Shown here one piece after another: positions 56,600-64,000 of a DNA stretch of 64,000 bases; positions within the stretch are counted from its first letter, which is position 1; every line of letters begins with the position of its first letter. Source of the DNA: Nocardia sp. SYP-A9097 (lineage in GTDB: Bacteria > Actinomycetota > Actinomycetes > Mycobacteriales > Mycobacteriaceae); the NCBI RefSeq assembly GCF_009649815.1, contig NZ_WJIC01000002.1:434001-498000 (forward strand). Reading direction: 5' to 3'. A model generated the notes under the pieces. The model searched no databases, was not told the DNA's origin, and saw only the letters and a program-made list of their open reading frames with translations. The position numbers and the translations under genes are program-made.

Positions 56600-58608
56600 G
56601 ACGCGGTGTTCTCCTGGGAATCAGCGGTAATGATGCGGGCCAGTAGTTGCTCCAGCTTGACCTGGACTCCGGCTGCGACGAGGAGTTCCACCCGACCGGC
56701 CACGGGGGCGGTGAGGGTGTGCTCCATTTTCATGGCTTCGACAATGACGATCGGCGCACCCGCCTCGACCTCGCTGCCGTCGACAGCGGGTACCGCGATC
56801 ACCGAACCCGGCATGGGACTGACGATTTCGGCATCGCCGACGTGTTCACCGCCGCCGCGAATATCGGCCTCGGCGACCTCGCGCAGCTGCGCGACACCGG
56901 TGGCGTCGGCCACCCAGTGCTGCTCGTCGGCGGTGGCGACACGATAGCGGCCGCGCAGGCCGTCCAGGGTGACGGTGAGCCAGTCACCATCGGATGTGGC
57001 TGTGAGCGAATGCTTTTCGCCGCCCTCCACCCATACCAGCGCCCGATCCGGGGTACCGGAGAGGTAGACGTGCGCGGTGCGATCGCCACCGCTCAACCGG
57101 AATCCGGTGGGTGCGTGTGCGCCCACCCGCCAGCCGTTCGGGGTCGACCAGGGATCGGCGGCGGTGGACGGCCAGCCGCGCAGCCACAGTTCCGTTGCGG
57201 CGGCGATGAATTGGGCATCGGTGACCGGCGCGGGCGCGAAGTCCACCGCGCGGCGATCCAGCAGACCGGTATCCAGGGCTCCGGCCCGCACATCCGGATC
57301 GGCGAGCAGGAAGCGCAGGAAGTCGATATTGGCGCGGACGCCCAGGATCTGCGTATCCCGCAGTGCCGCATCGAGTTTCTTGATGGCGGACTCGCGGTCA
57401 CCGGCATGGGTGATGACCTTGGAGAGCATCGGGTCGTAGTCGGTGCCGACCACGGTTCCGGCGCGCAGACCCGAATCCACGCGCACGCCTTGACCTTCCG
57501 GCTCGGACAGCGCCAGCACCGTACCGCCGGTGGGCAGGAAGCCGCGGCCCGGATCCTCGGCGTACACGCGGGCCTCGATGGCATGCCCGGTGAGCTTGAT
57601 GTCCTCCTGGCTGACCGCCAGCTTCTGCCCGGCGGCGATACGCACCTGGCACTCCACCAGATCCACGCCGGTGACCAGTTCGGTGACCGGATGCTCCACC
57701 TGCAGACGGGTATTCATCTCCATGAAGAAGAACTCGTCCGGCTTGTCCGCGGAGACAATGAACTCCACGGTGCCCGCGCCGACATAGTCCACGCTGCGCG
57801 CGGTATTACAGGCGGCGGCGCCGATGCGGGCCCGGGTGGCGGCATCGAGCAGCGGTGACGGAGCCTCCTCGATCACCTTCTGATGGCGGCGCTGCAGACT
57901 GCATTCGCGCTCACCCAGATGCAGCACCTGACCGAATTCGTCGGCGAGAATCTGCACCTCGATATGCCTGGGGCGGTTGACGAATCGCTCCAGGAACAGG
58001 GTGTCGTCACCGAAGGCCGCACCCGCTTCGCGGCGGGCGCTGATCAGCGCGTCGGGCAGCAGGGCCGGATCCTCGACCCGGCGCATACCCTTACCGCCGC
58101 CACCGGCGGACGGCTTCACCAGTACCGGATAGCCGACTTCGGCTGCCGCCTCGATCAATTCGGCATCGGTGAGACCGGGCCGGGCGATACCGGGCACCAC
58201 TGGTACGCCGTAGGCCGCGACCGCGTTCTTGGCCGCGATCTTGTCGCCCATGATCTCGATGGCCTGCGTGGGCGGGCCGAGGAAGACGATATCGGCGGCG
58301 TCCAGCGCGGCCGCGAAGGTCGGATTCTCCGACAGGAAGCCATATCCCGGGTGTACGGCCTGCGCGCCGGAGCGCACGGCGGCGTCCACCACTTTGGCGA
58401 TATCCAGGTAGGACTCACGCGCCGGGGCCGGTCCGAGCCGGACCGCCACATCGGCCTCGTGCACGTGCCGGGCATTCACATCGGCGTCGGAGTACACCGC
58501 GACCGAGCGAATTCCCATGGCGCGCAAGGTGCGAATGACGCGCACCGCGATCTCACCGCGATTGGCGACGAGCACCGTATCGAAGGCGACGGGCTGTGCT
58601 TTGTTCAT
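56596..58608 (-). CDS. accA1: Acyl-CoA carboxylase alpha subunit (biotin carboxylase + biotin carrier)
   Basis: The 670-residue protein carries ATP-dependent biotin carboxylation and the biotin carrier. [20 protein letters not shown] starts the biotin carboxylase, [12 protein letters not shown] is the ATP-grasp glycine loop, and [17 protein letters not shown] the catalytic block. The C-terminus has VEAMKMEHT with the biotinylated Lys. The frame is open to 58668, but ATG 58608 gives the family N-terminus and avoids overlap with accD1. With the AccD1-like subunit upstream it should form the methylcrotonyl-CoA carboxylase of leucine breakdown. Confidence 0.94.
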   Translation of the reverse strand: MNKAQPVAFDTVLVANRGEIAVRVIRTLRAMGIRSVAVYSDADVNARHVHEADVAVRLGPAPARESYLDIAKVVDAAVRSGAQAVHPGYGFLSENPTFAAALDAADIVFLGPPTQAIEIMGDKIAAKNAVAAYGVPVVPGIARPGLTDAELIEAAAEVGYPVLVKPSAGGGGKGMRRVEDPALLPDALISARREAGAAFGDDTLFLERFVNRPRHIEVQILADEFGQVLHLGERECSLQRRHQKVIEEAPSPLLDAATRARIGAAACNTARSVDYVGAGTVEFIVSADKPDEFFFMEMNTRLQVEHPVTELVTGVDLVECQVRIAAGQKLAVSQEDIKLTGHAIEARVYAEDPGRGFLPTGGTVLALSEPEGQGVRVDSGLRAGTVVGTDYDPMLSKVITHAGDRESAIKKLDAALRDTQILGVRANIDFLRFLLADPDVRAGALDTGLLDRRAVDFAPAPVTDAQFIAAATELWLRGWPSTAADPWSTPNGWRVGAHAPTGFRLSGGDRTAHVYLSGTPDRALVWVEGGEKHSLTATSDGDWLTVTLDGLRGRYRVATADEQHWVADATGVAQLREVAEADIRGGGEHVGDAEIVSPMPGSVIAVPAVDGSEVEAGAPIVIVEAMKMEHTLTAPVAGRVELLVAAGVQVKLEQLLARIITADSQENTAS

Positions 58609-58616
58609 CAAGGCGA

Positions 58617-60203
<1,587 letters not shown>

Positions 60204-60235
60204 GCCGCCATCCTGCCACTCGGTTAATCGCCAAT

Positions 60236-60270
60236 AACTCAAATCTAAGATAATCTTCACTAACTGAGTT
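60236..60270. promoter_or_regulatory. Putative TetR operator between accD1 and tetR
   Basis: The 93-bp divergent gap is strikingly AT-rich. AAGATAATCTT (60247-60257) is a perfect palindrome. It sits inside wider arms AACTCA (60236-60241) and TGAGTT (60265-60270), which are centred within a base of the same point. Such nested symmetry between a TetR gene and its operon is the usual form of a dimer-binding operator controlling both promoters. Confidence 0.55.
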
Positions 60271-60296
60271 GTCCAGGACCGCGGAGGGAGACCACG

Positions 60297-60893
60297 GTGA
60301 ACAGCACGGAAACCTTGCCCCAAACCCGGCGCGAACAGCTCAAGGCCCAGCGCCGGCAGCAACTGCTGGCCGCGGGCGCGCGATTGATCGCGGATCGCGG
60401 TTTCCTCGGTATGCGCCTGGACGATCTCGGCGCGGCGGCGGGCATCAGCGGCCCGGCGGTCTACCGCCACTTCCCCAATAAGGAAGCGCTACTGGTGGAG
60501 TTGCTGGTCGGCATCAGTCAGCGGCTGCTCGACGGTGGCAAGGCGGTGGCGTCCGGGACCGACTCCCCCGCGGCGGCGCTGGACGCCCTGATCGATTTCC
60601 ACCTCGACTTCGCCCTCGGCGAGCCCGAGCTCATTCGCATCCAGGATCGCGATCTGGAGAATCTGCCCGAGTCCGCGCGCCGGCAGGTGCGCCGGACTCA
60701 GCGGCAGTATGTGGAGGTCTGGGTCGCCGTCCTACGCGATCTACACCCCGATCTCCCCGAGGCCACCGCCCGCGTGCAGGCGCACGCCACCTTCGGCCTG
60801 ATCAACTCCACCCCACACAGCGCGCCCGCCGCGCCCGCCACCCGGGCCCGCCCGGTGCTACGGCGCATGGCCATGGCCGCGCTCTCGGACTAA
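60297..60893 (+). CDS. TetR-family regulator of the leucine/acyl-CoA operon
   Basis: The 198-residue protein has an N-terminal TetR helix-turn-helix ([20 protein letters not shown], then [17 protein letters not shown]) and a helical ligand domain ([21 protein letters not shown] stretch, [10 protein letters not shown]). GTG 60297 follows GGAGGGAG at good spacing. Divergence from accD1 makes it the likely repressor, perhaps responding to an acyl-CoA intermediate, as with similarly placed regulators in mycobacteria. Its stop overlaps the stop of the convergent marR gene by three bases. Confidence 0.9.
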   Translation: MNSTETLPQTRREQLKAQRRQQLLAAGARLIADRGFLGMRLDDLGAAAGISGPAVYRHFPNKEALLVELLVGISQRLLDGGKAVASGTDSPAAALDALIDFHLDFALGEPELIRIQDRDLENLPESARRQVRRTQRQYVEVWVAVLRDLHPDLPEATARVQAHATFGLINSTPHSAPAAPATRARPVLRRMAMAALSD

Positions 60894-61345
60894 TTCCCCT
60901 GCGCCGCTTCGATTTTGCGCCCCGCGACCAGTAGCGCGGCGACCGCCGGATCCGATTCGGCGGCTTCAGCCAATGCGGCGGTGAGGGTTTCGGCGTAGGT
61001 GGAGCGAGCCTGTTGATAGCGGGTGCGGCCGGCGTCGGTGAGGACGGTGTAGATACCGCGTTTGTCGTCGGGGCACAGGTCGCGGTAGGTGAGGTCGGCG
61101 GCATTGAGGCGAGCCACCAGCCGGGTCACCGAACTCTGATTGAGGCCGAGTCTGGTTGCCAGTTCCTGCATTCGGAGTTCGTTGTCGGGGGCATCGTCCA
61201 GGAAGACCAGCGCCCGATACTCCGATAACCCCAGGCCGTGCCGGCGCTGCATGGCGGTGCTCAGGCGGGTTTCGACCTGGGCGTGCAGGGCCAGCATGCG
61301 GTTCCATAGCTGGGTGTCGAGGGTGGCGGTGGCCTGCGGGGACAT
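60890..61345 (-). CDS. MarR-family regulator
   Basis: The 151-residue winged-helix repressor type has HGLGLSEYRALVFLDDAPDN, LRMQELATRLGLNQSSVTRL (recognition helix), and the wing LCPDDKRGIYTVLTDAG. ATG 61345 is chosen because CAGGAG stands six bases ahead; the longer frame to 61459 would run through the operator region. It is divergent from two SMR efflux genes, the usual arrangement for a drug-responsive MarR repressor and its pump. Confidence 0.9.
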   Translation of the reverse strand: MSPQATATLDTQLWNRMLALHAQVETRLSTAMQRRHGLGLSEYRALVFLDDAPDNELRMQELATRLGLNQSSVTRLVARLNAADLTYRDLCPDDKRGIYTVLTDAGRTRYQQARSTYAETLTAALAEAAESDPAVAALLVAGRKIEAAQGN

Positions 61346-61374
61346 CGGGACTCCTGGCGTCGGAGAGTTCATGC

Positions 61375-61435
61375 TTGACACGAGTTTACATGTACATGCA
61401 TGCTTCTTCGGGCAAAGAGTTTGCATATACATGCA
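61375..61435. promoter_or_regulatory. Promoter and duplicated MarR-type operator for the SMR genes
   Basis: GAGTTTRCATRTACATGCA (R is A or G) occurs twice on the plus strand, at 61382-61400 and 61417-61435. The copies match at 17 of 19 positions and start 35 bp apart. The second copy contains the palindrome TTGCAT-ATAC-ATGCAA (61421-61436). TTGACA at 61375-61380 could be a -35 box, but its -10 at the right spacing is poor. The sites lie between marR and the first SMR start, so binding would block the pump promoter and probably marR itself. Confidence 0.65.
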
Positions 61436-61457
61436 ATTACTGGCGAGGGAGTCTCCC

Positions 61458-61796
61458 ATGGCATGGGCTTATCTACTGATCGCCTCGGTCTTCGAGGTGG
61501 TATTCGCGTTGGGCACCAACGCGACTCACGGTTTCACCGAGTTGGGGCCGTCACTGCTGACGGCCGGGGCGGCGGCGGGCGGCATCTTCTTCCTGAGCCT
61601 GGCGCTGAAATCACTGGATGTGGGCGTGGGCTACACGGTGTGGACCGGAATCGGCTCGGTCGGCACCGTCATCCTGGGATCGGCGCTGTTCCATGAGGCG
61701 GTGACACCCGCGAAAGTCCTTGCGTTCCTACTGATTATCGGCGGAGTGCTCGGGCTGAAGCTCTCCGACAGGCTGACAGCGCCGTCCGCGGCTTGA
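61458..61796 (+). CDS. SMR-family efflux protein, first of a pair
   Basis: The 112-residue protein has four membrane helices. The N-terminal MAWAYLLIASVFEVVFALG carries the Glu that binds proton and drug in small multidrug resistance pumps. VGYTVWTGIGSVGTVILGS is the family signature in helices three and four. ATG 61458 has GAGGGAG upstream. It is followed 37 bp later by a second SMR gene, so the working pump is probably a heterodimer. Control by the divergent MarR is likely. Confidence 0.92.
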   Translation: MAWAYLLIASVFEVVFALGTNATHGFTELGPSLLTAGAAAGGIFFLSLALKSLDVGVGYTVWTGIGSVGTVILGSALFHEAVTPAKVLAFLLIIGGVLGLKLSDRLTAPSAA

Positions 61797-61833
61797 TTCA
61801 CATTCATCCACAACAACATTGGAGGGGCCGGTC

Positions 61834-62154
61834 ATGGCCTGGGGATATTTGATGATCGCGGCGGTCTTCGAGATCGCGTTCGCACTGGGTACCAATGCCA
61901 CCAAGGGGTTCACCCGCCTGTGGCCCTCGGTGTTCACGCTATTGGCCGCCGCCGCAGGCATTTTCACGCTCAGCCTGGCGCTGCGCACCCTGGATGTGGG
62001 TGTGGGGTACACGGTATGGACCGGGATCGGGTCCGTCGGCACGGTGATTCTCGGCGCGCTGATCTACAAGGAGAAGATCACTGTGCCCAAACTGATCTCG
62101 TTCGCCGCGATCATCGCGGGCGCGATCACGCTGCGCATCGCGGCGGGCGCGTAA
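61834..62154 (+). CDS. SMR-family efflux protein, second of a pair
   Basis: The 106-residue four-helix protein resembles its neighbour closely (MAWGYLMIAAVFEIAFALGT and the same VGYTVWTGIGSVGTVILG signature), including the membrane Glu in the first helix. GGAGGGG precedes ATG 61834. Paired SMR genes such as ebrAB form two-subunit pumps with opposite membrane orientation. The two proteins differ mainly in the loops and the C-terminus. It ends 12 bp before the convergent SRPBCC gene. Confidence 0.92.
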   Translation: MAWGYLMIAAVFEIAFALGTNATKGFTRLWPSVFTLLAAAAGIFTLSLALRTLDVGVGYTVWTGIGSVGTVILGALIYKEKITVPKLISFAAIIAGAITLRIAAGA

Positions 62155-62166
62155 CCCGAAATGCCT

Positions 62167-62610
62167 TCACGCACCGCGGAGTTCGCGCTCCGCAGTGCGC
62201 ATCACCATGATGAATCCGGCGCGGATGATGGGCAGGGTGACCGCCGTACACAACCCCGCCAGCATGGGTGCGGCAATCTCGAAGGTGGAGAACCAGCGCA
62301 CTCGGGTGCCGCGCGACACTTGCCTGAAGGAGATGAATCCGTCCTGATGTCGCAGTGGCGGAATGGATTTCAGCAACCGATAGCGGATGATCTCCTGCGG
62401 CCGGTACTCCACGATCTCCTCGGTGAGGCGAATCATCGGCGTCACGATCAGGCGCACCGCGCCCTCGCCGTGCCCGGTGGTATGACCGGGACGAACCAGG
62501 GTGACCCGGCGAACGAATGGCACGCGTTGATAATTGGTCGTGTCGGTCAGCCAGTCGAACACGTCCGGCAGCGGTGCCGGGATGGTGCGCTCAACATCAA
62601 CCGTGCGCAT
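62167..62610 (-). CDS. SRPBCC (START/polyketide-cyclase-like) protein
   Basis: The 147-residue protein fits the SRPBCC fold, which binds hydrophobic ligands. The N-terminus RTIPAPLPDVFDWLTDTTNY is the typical first strand and helix; EYRPQEIIRYRLLKSIPPLR and VRWFSTFEIAAP make the sheet; a long C-terminal helix ends in TAERELRGA. No function can be assigned. It is convergent with the SMR pair and divergent from the tandem TetR gene across 355 bp. Confidence 0.85.
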   Translation of the reverse strand: MRTVDVERTIPAPLPDVFDWLTDTTNYQRVPFVRRVTLVRPGHTTGHGEGAVRLIVTPMIRLTEEIVEYRPQEIIRYRLLKSIPPLRHQDGFISFRQVSRGTRVRWFSTFEIAAPMLAGLCTAVTLPIIRAGFIMVMRTAERELRGA

Positions 62611-62718
62611 GCCGGCTCCGTTCTGATCTGGCTCGAACCTCCGGGCAGCCTACGAGATACGTCACCGGTTCGTCGAAGGAAACGCGCGCGAAACGCCGAA
62701 TCAGATGAGCCCCTTATG

Positions 62719-62787
62719 CTTTCGTTATCGGGCAGCGCAGTCTTTCGTTACCTGGCGGCGCAGTCTTTCGTTATCCGGCGACACAGT
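62719..62787. repeat. Three tandem 23-bp direct repeats
   Basis: Copies at 62719-62741, 62742-62764 and 62765-62787 begin CTTTCGTTA and end CAGT, with no gaps. They differ at a few middle bases (ATCGGGCAGCG, CCTGGCGGCG and TCCGGCGACA regions). The period is not a multiple of three and no gene covers them. They lie in the 355-bp gap between the SRPBCC start and the TetR start; the rest of that gap shows nothing recognisable. They may be regulator sites or a small minisatellite. Confidence 0.8.
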
Positions 62788-62965
62788 GACGGCGATTGCC
62801 GAAGTCCGGGCCGGCCGATCTGCCGCCCACAGCCCCGACGCCGCATCGAGAATCTCGAAGTTACCGCCGATACCACCCGGCACGCCGATCGCCGACCGGC
62901 CGGCGGTGCCCCGGGGCCGCCAACCCGGCAGGGCGGCAAAAGACCTGGTGGCTACCATTACCGCC

Positions 62966-64000
62966 ATGAATGTCGAGGAGCAGCGCGTGATCCGCCGCCG
63001 CCCGAAGAACCGGCGCGCCCAGATCGCCGCCACCTCGGCGGCGGCTTTCGGCTCGCTCGGCTACCACGGGGTGAGCATGGAGGATATCGCCACGCGCCTC
63101 GGAATCTCCTCGGCCGCACTGTATCGGCACTACCCGAGCAAGTACGCGCTGTTCCGCGAGGAGCTGCTGCGGCTGGGTCAACTCACCATCGATGCCACCA
63201 CTCCGCCGGAGAAGGCCAAGGGACTCGACCCGCGCGAGCGACTGGCGAGTGTGCTGGATCGGATCATTGCCGAGTCCATCGCCAATCGCGCCACCGTCAC
63301 CCTGGTGCGCTGGGAGCAGCGGTATCTGGACGAGACCGATCGGCAGACACTCTCGGATCAGTTCACCGGGGCGCTGACCATCCTGCGCGGGCTCATCGGC
63401 GATGTGCGGCCGGAGTTGGACGAGGACGATCGCGCGGTGCGGGCGGTGGCGCTGTTCAGTGTGGTCAGCAGTATCGGCGACCATCACGCGGCGCTGCCGG
63501 TGAAACCGCTGACCGCCCTGCTGCATTCGATCTGCGATGCGATCATCGCGGCCGAGCTACCGCCGCCCGGAACCGATGCCGATGTGCCGCGCAGCACCGA
63601 GATTCCGCGGTCGTTCAAGCATGAGCTGCTGTTGAGGAAGGCCGTCGAGCTCTTCCATCAGCGCGGGTATCCCAATGTGAGTGTGGAGGACATCGCCTCG
63701 GCGGCAGAGCTTTCCGCGGCCTCGGCGGTGTACCGGTACTACCGGAGTAAGGGTGATCTGCTAGCGGCAGCGTTCCGGCGTGCGGCCGATCGGGTGTCGG
63801 GGGCGATCGGTCCGGCGGTGTCGTCCTCGGCGACGCCCGCCGAGGCTTTGAGCAAGCTCATCGACCTCTATGTCGCCGGTTCCTTCGCCGAGCGTGAGCT
63901 CACCTACGTGTATTACGCGGAGTTCGGCCATGTTTCGCCCGAGGAGCGCACCATGCTGCGCAATGTGCAGCGGTTGATCGTGGCCGAATGGGTGCGGCTG
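62966..64000 (+). CDS. Double-HTH TetR-family regulator, cut by the window edge
   Basis: The 345 codons in the window contain two successive TetR units. The first has helix-turn-helix AAFGSLGYHGVSMEDIATRL and ISSAALYRHYPSKYALF (about residues 28-65). The second starts near residue 218 with ELFHQRGYPNVSVEDIASAA and LSAASAVYRYYRSKGDLL, and its ligand domain runs off the right edge. Ordinary TetR proteins have one such unit in about 200 residues. Tandem TetR proteins of about 400 residues are known in actinomycetes and may regulate as pseudo-dimers. ATG 62966 is the first plausible start. Confidence 0.9.
   Translation, partial: MNVEEQRVIRRRPKNRRAQIAATSAAAFGSLGYHGVSMEDIATRLGISSAALYRHYPSKYALFREELLRLGQLTIDATTPPEKAKGLDPRERLASVLDRIIAESIANRATVTLVRWEQRYLDETDRQTLSDQFTGALTILRGLIGDVRPELDEDDRAVRAVALFSVVSSIGDHHAALPVKPLTALLHSICDAIIAAELPPPGTDADVPRSTEIPRSFKHELLLRKAVELFHQRGYPNVSVEDIASAAELSAASAVYRYYRSKGDLLAAAFRRAADRVSGAIGPAVSSSATPAEALSKLIDLYVAGSFAERELTYVYYAEFGHVSPEERTMLRNVQRLIVAEWVRL

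Noticed and set aside
62719..62787. CRISPR array
   Set aside because: The three 23-bp units are contiguous with no spacers and there are no cas genes, so they are tandem repeats.
62161..63624. Plus-strand open frame of 487 codons through the SRPBCC and TetR genes
   Set aside because: It crosses one gene antisense and another out of frame. Its composition is that of a GC-rich shadow.

Overview
The window comes from a high-GC actinomycete of the mycolic-acid-bacteria group, most likely a Nocardia or close relative. The grounds are the accD1-accA1-fadE19-MaoC-citE order known from Mycobacterium, a DUF4254 protein of a type common in Nocardia, an LLM (F420-type) oxidoreductase, actinobacterial SMR and TetR genes, and the very strong GC bias at third codon positions.

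Positions 1-39928 (minus strand) are one uninterrupted reading frame that runs off the left edge. It encodes at least 13,309 residues (about 1.4 MDa) of a nonribosomal peptide synthetase (NRPS). I count eleven complete modules plus a twelfth cut inside its adenylation (A) domain. An EntF/DhbF-like condensation (C) domain opens the protein, and the only epimerization (E) domain is in module 6. All eleven phosphopantetheine serines lie in the same frame, so this is one gene. The A-domain codes read X1-X2-Ser-Ser-Thr-D-X6-Ser-Ser-Ser-X10-X11-X12..., which suggests an N-capped, serine-rich peptide that I cannot match to a known product. No termination domain, tailoring gene or MbtH-like gene is visible.

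From 40.2 to 45.9 kb come cobM, a NarL/DesK-type two-component pair (minus strand), a divergent FtsX-type ABC exporter and an LLM-family oxidoreductase. From 45.9 to 47.3 kb is an island of remnants: a 404-bp imperfect inverted-repeat element centred on a 49-bp palindrome, a truncated DUF559-like nuclease gene and an intact vapBC toxin-antitoxin pair.

From 47.4 to 51.6 kb an XRE-cupin regulator faces an NCS1 nucleobase permease, a 2-oxoglutarate/Fe(II) oxygenase gene broken by a one-base frameshift, and an adenosine-deaminase-family hydrolase. Together they look like a purine or pyrimidine uptake and catabolism unit. A DUF4254 gene follows.

From 52.2 to 60.2 kb (minus strand) is a tightly overlapping operon for leucine/branched-chain acyl-CoA breakdown: accD1, accA1, acyl-CoA dehydrogenase, MaoC hydratase, CitE-like lyase and acetoacetyl-CoA synthetase. 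A TetR regulator lies divergently beside it. The right end holds a MarR regulator facing two SMR efflux genes across a duplicated 19-bp site, an SRPBCC protein, three tandem 23-bp repeats, and a double-HTH TetR regulator cut by the right edge.
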